DNA from: Strix aluco
Taxonomy: Eukaryota; Chordata; Aves; Strigiformes; Strigidae
NCBI RefSeq assembly: GCF_031877795.1
Contig: NC_133971.1
Span: forward strand, 87,134,446 to 87,198,445
Reading direction: 5' to 3'
DNA length: 64,000 nucleotides
The number at the start of each line of letters is the position of its first letter. The stretch's first letter is position 1. The notes under the pieces were generated by a model. It had not been told where the DNA came from, searched no databases, and saw only the letters and a list, made by a program, of their open reading frames with translations. The position numbers and the translations under genes were made by a program. Below, one piece after another: positions 35,900-46,900 of this stretch.

Positions 35900-36440
35900 C
35901 CGTGGCTCTGGCACTGCTTTTTCTCCTGCGAGCCCTTGCTGACAGTGCTATGTGATCGTGGTGTGGTGGTGCCACAACCAAAGCTGCCATCTTATGGAGC
36001 TGTGCAGAAAGAAAGCACAGGAGGGGACATGATGCCTGTGCAGGGGAGGAGGCAGGTGAGTGGTGAGCAGGCTCTCTGCTCCGTTAACTCGCTTTCTCCC
36101 GTGAAGTACTGTACTAACAGCAGAGGTAATAAAATATGAGATGAACAAGGCAAAGTCAGCTATTTAGTGCCCTAAATCAGGGGACAATTGTTCTCCATGG
36201 CGAGTTTTCAAGTGCCTTTTGTTTCTAGTCTGCTTTTAAATGACGCATATGATGTGGCTTCCTCCAGCTCCTGGAGGGAAAGAGAAGGGAGACTGCACCA
36301 CAGTGCAATAGATCTCCCTCTTCTAAGGCTTTTATTGTATCTAAAATGCCATTGAATTGTTGCACAGCTGTAGGCATTACAGTAAGTACTCTGGTGAGCT
36401 GAGAGCGCTGTTCTGCTGGCTTGACCTGTTGTGTGTGTGA
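35900..36440 (+). repeat. Duplicated block 2, copy B
   Basis: This is the partner of 29,850-30,400, in the same orientation, with the landmark pairs listed there. The A copies of blocks 1 and 2 lie about 11 kb apart while the B copies lie about 1 kb apart, so a single larger duplication would require insertion or deletion afterwards. Confidence 0.65.
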
Positions 36441-39400
36441 AGGAAATTCCTACTTGTTCTCCTGACCACTGACTTCACCAGTGATGAAATAGAAACTGAG
36501 ACATGTGTGTCCTTGACTGTCCTGGGTCTGGGAGGGGTCACTATCTGCATTGCATAGAGGAGGAGAGAGCAATGAGAAGATGGATGATTTAGGATGACTC
36601 AGGAACTGATGGTGCTTCCAGCACTAAGCTGGGGCAGGTGTTTTAGCAAAGATCACACAGTATGGTGTGAGCAGTTGCAAATGTCTCCTCTGCCCATCCC
36701 AAGCTGCTCCTGAATGAGGTGTCTTGGTCACTCCCTGGGTATGGGGAACTGGGCAGGGAGGAGGAGTGGATGCTCAGGACTCACACTGGTGAGCCGTAGA
36801 GCTGGGAACACATTCCAAGTATTCTCATGTCATCTCAGGACAACTGAGCAATTCTGGAATGTGCTACTGAAGACTGCTAGTCTTCTGCTCCTGTGACTGA
36901 AGTGATGGACATCCTACTCCACTGGACACCACAGTCAGCCAGGCAGCGGTCACTGAGACAGGCTGGATCCATGGAGGAGATCCTAGATGTGATGGGACAA
37001 CAGTGTGAGAATAGAACAAATGTATTTCCCCAGAATTATTTTACAATCTCCAACAATTCACAACACAGAGATCAATTGTGATAGAGGGGTGTCCATGTTT
37101 AGTAGTCACTGCTGGATTTTTACCTTCATGAATTTGTATAACCATCTTTAGATCCTTTTGCAGCACCCACAGCGTCCTGTCTCAAGGACTTCTAGAGATG
37201 CACTACATACCCCAGTGCATGAAAAGCAGTTTGAGCTTCTTGTGAGTGTGAGCAGTCAAAGCCATGTGAGCAAAGCAACGTACTTCCCAGTAGAGTCTAC
37301 AAACTGGACTGGCTGCTCCTGCAGGTGAGAGGCCCAGCCAGGCATTTGTTGTGCCTAATGCTGCAGTTTGACACATGCATGAACATTTCAGGTGCAAAAA
37401 TTGATATCTGTAGCTTCACAGACCTGTTGTGATTTGTGTATATGTTGCTCCTGTGGCGGAGCCTGGAGACTGTGTTGTGATCAGGGGCCCATCATGTCAG
37501 GTCCTATCCAAATACACTGAGACAATGCCAGAGAGCTCTAACTGGTTCATGTTGGGAGCGAGACATAAATCCTCTGCCATTCTCATGAGATTATAAATTG
37601 ATATTTTGACCGCAAGGAGGTCCCTATGAAGACATAATTGAGAAAGTAGTAAGCAACAGTTACTTCTTCATTAGGAAATGGCTGATATGGATGTGTGTTT
37701 GTGTGTCTATGTAAAAACAAACGTAGGGACAATAAAGACCAGTGACAGTATCTAGTATTTTCTATGGGTTAGGAACATCTGCACTGCCAGTAATGAATGA
37801 CATGTGGTGCCCTGGGCTTAGGGAAATAGACTGCATGTTGGTGATCTGCTTAATATGGGTCAATTTGTGAAGCTGTCACTCTGTCATGCAGAACTTGTGC
37901 TGAGAAACTACACGAGCAAGGAGAACTGACTCTTGTTCAGGTGACACCAACAGATGGATTCTCAGTTTCTATGGGTTGCTCTGGGTCAGTGGCTTTTCAT
38001 GTATGAACCGATAGGATGGGAATGACCAGAGAGTCATCCAGATCCACCACACCTTTCCTATCTTCCAAAACAGCACAAGAGACCAAAGGGCCTAGGAGAG
38101 CACAAGTGTGATGGTGTCTGGCAGATGCTGGAGCAAACCTCCACCCCCACTGAAATGCTGGGTAGCATCCGAGGGGATTTGTGTGTGTGTCTGCAAGGAA
38201 TCTGTGGCATCTCCTCCCTGCCGTGATAGTGGGAGCTTATCAGGGGTTTCCTTTGGATGCCTTCACGTCCACACCAGCAGCAGCCCTCTTGGCTGGAGTG
38301 GGTTGGCTCTGAGAAAGCTGATCCAGCCACCTACATCCCAGCCTTTCCCTCCCCTGTGGAGAGAGCAAGGACAAATCCCACACAGCAAGCATTGCTCACC
38401 ACCAACGTGAGTCATGCCAGCTGCTGGATGGTCTTTGGATGCCCCGTGGCAGGTGTGATATAGGAGAACACGTTTGTGTGGCTGACACCTGGGGTTTGTG
38501 TAAATCTCTGATTATATATATGGAAAATTAGCAGTCACCAGCTGGTTCCTCACCCCACAAAATATCTGTATCACAGCTAGCAGTGAAGATGGTCTGCCTC
38601 TGGGTTCAGCATCATCTCTTGAAGGGTTTAGAGGTGTATCTTATGTGAGTGGAATGTTTGGATGCAGCCCACCCTTAAACATCTGGTGGTGTAAAGGAGG
38701 ACATTGTTGACTGTTGGCTCAGCCTTGCTCCAGAGGGAGCAGCCATGGCTGTGCTCCTGTTGCCAGCCCCTGCCCTGGTTTTGCTCTTTGAGACTGTTAA
38801 CAGAGGCTCATGCCTTTTTGGTGCTTCCTAGGGAGATGCTGGGCTGGTGGGTCCTGTAGACTGTCCTGGACTGGAGTGACTGGGGGAGGGATGAGATAGA
38901 GGAGGGAACACAAGATGAGGTAAAAGAGGTTTTGTCAGTGGCACCATTTGTAAGAGCATACATCCTGAGATGAAGACACAGTCATTCTCTGCTGTCTCTG
39001 GGGTACAGTCAGAAGCAGGAAAACATTCACATCAGCATGCTGGCTCCACCAGGCTCTGCAACTTCAGGGCCTCATCCAGCTCATCCAGTGTCTCCTCCCC
39101 AGCCTGCAGCTTTTCTCCTTTAATCTCTCCTTTCAGAGTGTGGGTGTTCACACTCCTCCAGGAGAAAGCCTGGTTCCTCTTATCTCTAGGGTGACAATGT
39201 CCTGTGAGCCCTGTGGTTTCCCTGGCTTTCACCTTATCTGTGGATTGAAAGCAGACCCAATCAGGCAGCTCAAAGCTTGGCAGAAGCATTTGCACCCACA
39301 GAGCCCGCTACTCTTTAGCTGGGTCTTGGGGAGTCCTGCAGCGGTGTCTCCAGGGCAGGCAGGGGGATGCTCCCACACACAGGGGTAGGGTGGGAGCCTG

Positions 39401-39850
39401 GCCCTGAGCAGGTCAGGAGAAAAGATGCTCACAGGTCAGGGACAGTACAAGGAATGGGGGATGACAGCAGGTGAGGAGCTGGCAGGACCTCGGTTGAAAT
39501 CCCACAAGTACCCCAAGTCTCTTGCTGGACTTGAGGTGCCCCAGTGCCTCTGTTTCTCTCTCTGTTGAACGCCCTATACCAGCACATGGGGGACACTTTC
39601 CAGGGCTTTGTCCAGATTAAAGCTAGTTGAGTGCCTCAAAAACCATCACACTTTGCTGCGTGTAAAAATGACCGGATTCTGTCTGGTAAGCCAGACGAGG
39701 GCAGGAGGGGAGGGTGGTCCAAGGTGAGGTGGGTAGGTCCTTGGCCAGGGGAGCCCAGGTGTTGTCTGCTTTGTTGCTCAACGATGGGGACAGTGCCAAC
39801 CCAGGCGACCTCTTCCTGGACAACCCTGCTCTCACCCTAATGACCAACAA
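36441..39850. other. Intergenic DNA, no gene recognised
   Basis: No exon is supported. An ATG in an excellent context (GCAGCCATGG at 38,745) begins a 28-codon frame whose first 16 residues look like a signal sequence. No usable donor follows it. Confidence 0.5.
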
Positions 39851-39879
39851 AAGCCATGTAATTCTCCTCCTGCTGACAT

Positions 39880-40048
39880 CGCCGCCTCGCGGATTACCTG
39901 CGGCTGAGCAAGCTTTAGCAGTCTGGGGCGGGGAGGCACCATGCCCCTGGGGAGCGAAGTGGAGGACTGCAGACCAGAGCAGGATTCCACCCGTTGTGCC
40001 ACCACATTCCTCCGTTGGTCTCTCCAGCTCCCACTCCTGCCAGGCACG
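39880..40048 (+). promoter_or_regulatory. CpG-rich promoter/first-exon candidate
   Basis: A local cluster of CpGs (CGCCGCCTCGCGG near 39,880) is followed by a GC box GGGGCGGGG at 39,925-39,933 and an ATG at 39,941 with A at -3. An open frame of 36 codons then ends at a strong donor, CACG|GTAAGA (donor GT at 40,049). The frame beginning MPLGSEVEDC has no family I recognise. It could be a 5' exon of AQP7, 3.8 kb downstream on the same strand, or of a noncoding transcript. Frame continuity with the first recognisable AQP7 exon would need a weak acceptor at 43,819, so a 5' UTR role is more plausible than a coding one. Confidence 0.35.
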
Positions 40049-43000
40049 GTAAGAGCTAGCCCGCTTTCACTGGAAAGGAGCATGTGCAGGTGATGTGCCT
40101 TTGTCCAGCTTCAGGGCAAGGGGTGGTGGTGTGCAGGGTGACCTGAAAGGCCACAGAGGCTGGTATCCTGGGGATGGGGAGTTGGGTAACAGTACGGAGA
40201 GCAAAGCCCTCCACTGAGAGACAAATATCTGGGGTGTCTGCGACTTGCTCAGTGCCTGCCATCCATAAGGAAAAGGAGGAGATAGACCATGAGCATTAAA
40301 TGTGAGACTACTGGGTGCAGGTGCTCTAGGATACATGAAGTGGGGTCTATTCTGGACAGCTAAGGTCATACCAGTGTCTCTGACCAGGCCTTGCTTCCTA
40401 AAGGGGCCTGGAGATGTCTCAGTGCCATGTTCATTTGGTCTGATGGAGGAGCAAACTGTCTTCATCCACGGTGAGGAGCTCCTCTGCTGTGCTGTCTGCT
40501 TAGACATGTCTCAGCCTCTGGGGAGAAGTTATTGTTTCACCAGAAGGGCTGAAGCTAATGGAGTGGCGATGTTCCAGCTGTTGATTAGCGCAATTAAGAG
40601 TTAAATGAGCTCCTGGGTGTAGAGGAAACATGTGCACTGTCAAACTGAGTTAGAGAAGTTATTCCTTGCAGAAGCATGACTGCCCTAGAGTCCCTGGGAC
40701 CTCATCCTTCCCAGGGCTGCTCTATCAGGGCACAGGGGGGTTGTTCCTCCACCTCCTCAGTACCATGGGTATCATCACCAGCAGTTAGTGGGCCTTGACT
40801 GTGCCAAAATTTTCCTCTCCAAACTGAGGCCTTTATTACTAGTGCTGAAAGCACACCTGCCTTAGGGAAGAAAATGGGTTTGGTTTAGCAGGTGGTTGCT
40901 TAATGTGCAGTGGAAAACATGGTAAAATCATTGTAGGGTCAACGTTGAGTGAAGTTTCAACCTGTGAGCAAGTCAAGGTAAACATCAGGAGGCGGTGCAG
41001 AGCTAAGTGCAAGCAGCTAACACTCTTCTAACAAATGTTATAGGAAAACTTCAGGGATAGAACCTGTAAGAAATAAGTTAACTCATGACTGTGATGGGCT
41101 AACACTGGCACATGAACAAATGGCTTTGAGAATTTGGCTGAAAAGTAAAAGAAAGTCTCTTATCTCCAGAGCAGCAAGTGCTGGTAACAGGCTTCCAGAG
41201 GAGTTGGGGCAAAAAGCACTTACCCTTAAAATGGTGACTGGCCAGGTCACAAAAGGGAAGATGTGGTGTGGCTGCCTATGTTAATAGGGGACTATATCTA
41301 GTGACACCAGAGATCCTCGTCAGCCCTGCAGGTAGGTGAAACCATGCAAGTACAAACAGGTCATGTTGGGCAACTGGGAGATCTTTGCACTCCAGCCCTT
41401 GGCTGACTCATGTGGTTGTTTGCGCTCGCTCAAGATCAGCACATCTGGATTCAGGGAGGGAGGGCAGTCCAGCTCACCTGGCGGTAGATACCTCCACATG
41501 GGTGTGCACGCTGGAGCTGATCACTCCACAGGCCCAGAGCAGACACTGGAGGGAAACTGCCAGCATCCCGCATGACTCATAGGTCTGGCCTCAGATGCTT
41601 ATTTAGGTGGGGATGAACAGCTCTTCTGCTGATTATGAAGTGGAGGGTAACAGGCACATGTTCACACACTTCAGTTTTGAGTGCTGTCAGAACAGAGATG
41701 CTCTGCCCTGCAGGACCTATAGGAAGGTGTTTGTTTTTGTTGTTGTTACCCTCCTTGAACACTGGCAGATCACTTTGCCTAAAAATGCCCAGAGGAACCC
41801 TAAAACTAAAGGGTTCTCACATTTTCAGCAGCCAACAGAGGAACCCTTCAGAACACTTTTAAGGGAGAAATTAATGTCTCAGTGCCATCTTGTGGAATGA
41901 CCTGTGTAAAAGGACAAGCAGTGACAAGAAACACATCTAGTGATTCTTGATGCTATCCTAGAAGCGTGCTAGAGTTTAGGGAATTTGGTGGCAATATCAA
42001 GGTTTATGCTGCAAATATCACCAAACCAAAGATTTCTATTGCAAACTGGGATGCCTTTTTCTCCTGAGAAGACTGCAAGTCTATAGGAGCCTGGTGTTCC
42101 CAGGAAGTACCTGTCCATTTTTCAGCCCAAATTAGAATATGGAGATGCCTGTAGTTAATGTTTGAATGCAGGAGATAAAGCCTTTCAGAGACAGGCAGCT
42201 GTCTTGTTTGCCCACAGGGGAGGAATCCACTTGGAAGACTCCCTGAGATCTAGGAATGAAAAATGAAGTTGTAGGTCCAGCTGGGGGGGATACTGACCCA
42301 CTCACAGCTCATCCATCTGAGAAAGGCTGGGAGATCTCCAAGACATGCTGATGCCAGGACCTCAGCTTCACATGACAGCTGGAAATTCCCATGTGCAGAA
42401 GAAACTTGAGGCTCTTGTCACCACACTGACCTTGTGCTCCAGGGCCTGTGTTTGTGCGCTCCACCAATAAATATTTGTATGGCAGAGAATGAAGTGACCT
42501 GGAAAGATTTATTGGCCACAGCATGGCTCACAGACTCATAAAACAAAAAACCTTCCCACCTGGAAATATCCTGTAGGAACGCCCTTGCCAGCAGGCTGGT
42601 TATCATCCGTCATGATTAGATGGTCCTTAGTATCAGAGACAGACTAGTAAATTACTGCATATTTAGCCAGGCGTTCACTGAGGTCAAGAGCTAATCTGTT
42701 GCTGGAGGAGGATTTACTCCAGTCCACAAACCCCTTCCCTGCCACAAGATAGACAATCACCTATGGACCAGAGAGGAGAATCAGCTTCCCAGTTCTTCCA
42801 AACAGCTGCTCAGTGTCCTGTGGGTGAAGGCAAAGCACAAGAACTTTTGCAATGCAGTGGTGCAGAGGGAGATGACAGCAGGGCAGCATGAGCAGAGCAC
42901 TACGTGCCCATTGGGGCAGCTGCTGGTAACCCCCCAAAGAGCTGTGCACCGTGTACCCTCCAGAGTCACACCAAGAAGCTGCAGCAGGTTGAGAGGAAGT

Positions 43001-43777
43001 TGAAGAAAACCAGCAAAGAACCAGACAAGGTTCGCAGAAAAAGGTCCTGAGTGTTCAGTGGGTTCAAGTTTTTCAGCAAAGGCATTAAAACCTTTTCACA
43101 GTGGAGAGGTAAGAGCATCTGGTGAGTAGGGAGATAAGCAGAGGGAATCAGGAGATGGAGGAGGAATCAGGGCAGTGAGGGCTCTGCTCTGGCAGCCAGA
43201 TGAGACTGAAGGTCTCTGGGGACCACTGCCAAGACTGGTGTTTCCTTGCCCCCCATGAGAGAACAGACCAGGGGTTTAGTGGGGAGGCTCTCCACTGGTG
43301 TGATGGGAGCGGTGAACACAGATGCATTCAGCAAGAGCAAATATTCAACCTGAAGCAATGCTCAAGGCATTGAGCTCTTCCCAGCTGCAGAAGCGGTGCA
43401 CACCAGCTCCAGTCAGAGCATCCTCACTGCAGGCTGGGCATCCAAATAGTCCTGCAAAGCACAGTCAAATGGTCCTAATCCCACCTGTTAAAAAAAAATG
43501 GCACCAAACAACCAGCCAGTGGGTTGCAATGCAGAGCAGAGCCAAAATTCCTGTTCAGTTTCTGCGGAAAAGCTTATGGAGAAAGACAGAGGCACCGCTC
43601 TGGAGATAGGCTGCTCCTGGGCAGAGGCAGAGCATTTGCAATGCCCCAGTAGCAGAAATATTGCATCCTTACCATAGCGTTTTAAAAGCATGGCAAGTGT
43701 GTGTGTGAAGGCTTTGAAGCTGGTTGCTAGTTTATTGACTTGTTCATCGTTAACCAAATGAATGAAGGTGTCTGGGG
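40049..43777. other. Region upstream of AQP7, nothing firm recognised
   Basis: No coding exon is supported. A lysine/arginine-rich open stretch near 42,966-43,048 (KKLQQVERKLKKTSK) ends at a stop and has no obvious splice partners. Confidence 0.5.
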
Positions 43778-43882
43778 GTGAAGGGAGGGTGCCAGGTTTC
43801 AAAGGGTAACTTAGCTCAGCGCAATGAAGTGTGCTGTCACAACAGGAGCTCCCACGGCTACAGGCTGGAGCCAGAGAGCAAA

Positions 43883-43972
43883 ATGCTGGAGAAGATTCAG
43901 AAGGCGCTCAGGATTCGTAGCGGCACCGTCAGGGAGCTGCTGGCAGAAGCACTGGGGATGTTCATCCTCATG
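43883..43972 (+). CDS. AQP7: AQP7 coding exon 1 (recognisable part)
   Basis: The exon encodes residues 1-30, ending in helix 1 at MFILM, with the donor ATG|GTAAGG in phase 0. The upstream end is uncertain: an open frame continues to 43,778, and possible acceptors at 43,819 and 43,845 have poor pyrimidine tracts. Confidence 0.82.
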
Positions 43973-46900
43973 GTAAGGAAGAGATGGGCCCAGACGTGCG
44001 TGTCCGTGCATGTGAGTGTGCGTGTGTGCAGGGCGGGTGAGAGGGTAAGCGTTTGCAGCACTAATTTGTAAGGTGAGTGGTTTCCTGCCACGACCTCAGG
44101 GTTGCTCAGCAGCTGGTTGCTATTGCTCGCTCCTCTGCTCTGGTGGGGCTGCAGCTTCCTATCAGGTAGACCATCTGTCAAAAAACCTTCTGGAGGAAAA
44201 AAACAATGTGGAGGGTGGGAGGTGGGCACTGGGAGAGGGTGAAGCAGTTTGGGATGAGCCGCTGTTTCAGTTCTCTTCTAGGAGGGAAGCAAGAGAGAGT
44301 CTGGGAATGAAACCAAAGAGCGGTGTCTGGTCAGATGGGGCAATGCAATGCTTGTGCCAAAGCCCCTGAAAGATCCCATGCACTGAATTGAGGAGTTTCT
44401 TCCTGCTGTGCCAGAGGCAATGGTGTGGTTGGGGGGTCCTCTTACCCTGGGTTGCCAGGGTAATAAATGCCCATGAAACTCTCTGGAGCCACAACTCACT
44501 GTTAGGAAACTGGGTGTAAAGCATGCCAGGATTTTGCTTTTGGTTTGCTGGCAAATGAATAGTGCTTATCCAAATCATACAGAAACTCCTCCCTTGCATG
44601 AGAAATCTGTTCCATGCAGAAAAAGCAAAGTGGTTTTTTGCTGTTCGCCTGCTTCAGAGGTGTTTGGAGACAGGGTGAGGAAGGCTTTGCAGTCAGAACT
44701 GATTCCTGGTGGGGGTGAGGTGCCCACCCGGACCACAGCCTTCCTGTGTTGGACCAACTTAGCAAAACGAGATCCTCCCTTTGAAAAAGTCCAGTAGCTG
44801 TCTGTGCCAACTTACCACCCTGGTCTTAGCCTGGGCTGAGACACTTTGGACTGGACAGAGACTAGCATGGAAGGGCTGGGGATAACCCAGATAACTTGTA
44901 CTTGGAGATTTGCACAGGAGGAAGATAAGATCTGTGTAAGCATGGGGACCTTTTCACACAGCTGTCTGTACAGATAAAGGTGCTTATTTTCAAGGGCAAC
45001 GATTACATGTACAAAGGATGCTTACTTTTATCACATCTTATTGCACATCCAGCTCCTTGAAGTTCACTCTACTACACAAGTAGTTTTGCATGCATTGGAA
45101 TTCAGAGTACAGGCATATGTGACTTCTCAGCAGGTGCTGAGCAAACCCTTTTCCTTTTCCATTCCCTTTGTTTTTTGGTGGTGGAAGCTCCCAGGTGATA
45201 AAGGACAAGTTCAGAGGTGTCCTGCCAGGGCTGTCTCTGGGAAGCAGCATGGGGAGCAGAATTTTCCCTGCACTCTGACAGTCCAAGGCAGATTTTGGAG
45301 CCTGCAGCTCCCGTTGACTCTTCCTTCACTGATCCCCATGAGGGAATAGAGTAGGAGGAGGGACACTGCCGATGGACCCCCATCAAGGGCTGGCAACAAA
45401 CAGCATCCAGCATCAGAATGCAGCATCCAGCATCCAACTCTTCAGCACCCCCTGGCCCTCAGCTCAACAAGGAATGTGCTGGATGCATCTGCAGGATGCC
45501 TGCATGGCTGTTATTTGGACAACAGCACTCAGCCCAGTGCCTGTCGCTGTAATGGACTGGCAATGTTCATAAAGGAGGAAGCCAGGCAGCTGGAGTAAAC
45601 AGCACAAGGAGTACGCAGGTAGGAAAAAAAAAAAGGGTATTTTGGAACTGTAAGAATAGAGGAAGAGGCCAGAGGTTTGAATCTGTGCTGAAAAATAGAT
45701 TCTGTGGCCTGTCCTGTGTTTTTTTCAGGATACTGGTGTTCAGCTGCAACAGCCATGTCTCCTGCCCTGCACCCCTCTCTGCACCTGCGTGCTGTCCTGC
45801 AAAACCTGTGCCTTATGCATTTGGCTTCTCCTGGATGTGGCTTTGGAAAAGTCAGAGATGAGTAGGCAGAGTTTTTGTAAGGGCTTTGCAGATGCTGGGG
45901 GACATCCCAAACACTGCTTTTTGGGGCTTTTGCTGAGGCAGATTGAGATGGGCTCACACTGTGAAGGCTGTAGCTCTGTGCAGAGCACAGAGTGTGGTCT
46001 GTGTATATGAGAGAGATAAGAACAATATTTCTGGGGAACAGGGGATTTTGGTGATTTCTGAAAGCAAAGAGGGAGAGCAGACACATGAGATAAATAAAAT
46101 TTGGAGCCAGCCAGAGTAGCCAGAAAAAATCACAGTCAAAATAGAACAGTCAAAACAGAAGTTTAGATGCTGGAGAACATACTGACTTTTTTGTACTGGA
46201 GGGACATGTCACCCTGGATAAACACCAATGCAGTACAGAGAACAGGATACACTGTCCAAGCCCTAAGTGGTTTTCGAGGCAGAGACCTCAAGAGAAGCTT
46301 TGTCCTCCTCCAGATTTCAGTACAAAGAAAGACCTCTCCAAGACCTGTGCAAAGAACTGATTTTTCCACCCTCTGACCACATTAAAAAAGTGAAATTGAA
46401 TTTCATTTCAGGCCAGAGCAATTTCTTGAATATGTCTTTTCCTGCTGAAGAGTATTTACTTTTTTTTTTTTTTTCTCCTGGTTCCGCTTTAGTCACTAAA
46501 AAAGTATTGAAACTTTGGTGGTTTTCAAATTGAAAGTATATATGTTGAAAGGAAAAGTAAACCCAGAATTTCCTTCCTTGTTTTTCACCAGAATAAGTTA
46601 CCAAAATTAGAGTTTGGTTTGGAAAATAGCTGTGTGCTGCCCAAACTACATTTTTAGTCAATAAATTGCACACCAGGAAAAGAAAGAAAACAAGAATTTG
46701 AGCAGCCTCCTTCCTTCCGGCTTGGGCGCCGGCTCTGGGTGGTCTGTGGTGATGCTCCCCTAGCTCATATCCCTGATTTCAGGTACAGACACCCTTACTG
46801 TGGCTGTGTGAGTGATCCCTCTTGAGCCCTGGATCTTGGTGTGGGTGTCTGGGGTTTGTCTCCCAAAACCCAACCATGACTAGAGTGCCTGGTTTGGTGT

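Noticed and set aside
35528-36139. 203-codon open frame on the + strand
   Set aside because: It has no recognisable domain, overlaps a duplicated block and has opposite-strand frames of similar length. Aligning it with the matching frame in copy A (29,829-30,194) shows an indel of about 7 bases that shifts the frame, so there is no sign of protein-level conservation.
39190-39300. CEPC...C string resembling the start of an LU domain (possible second inhibitor gene)
   Set aside because: The acceptor would give phase 2 whereas LU exons here are phase 1. The mini signal exon at 38,745 has no donor, and no further cysteine-rich exons follow.
42966-43048. Lys/Arg-rich open stretch (KKLQQVERKLKKTSK) upstream of AQP7
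   Set aside because: It ends at a stop, lacks convincing splice sites and does not match the AQP7 N-terminus. No family is recognised.
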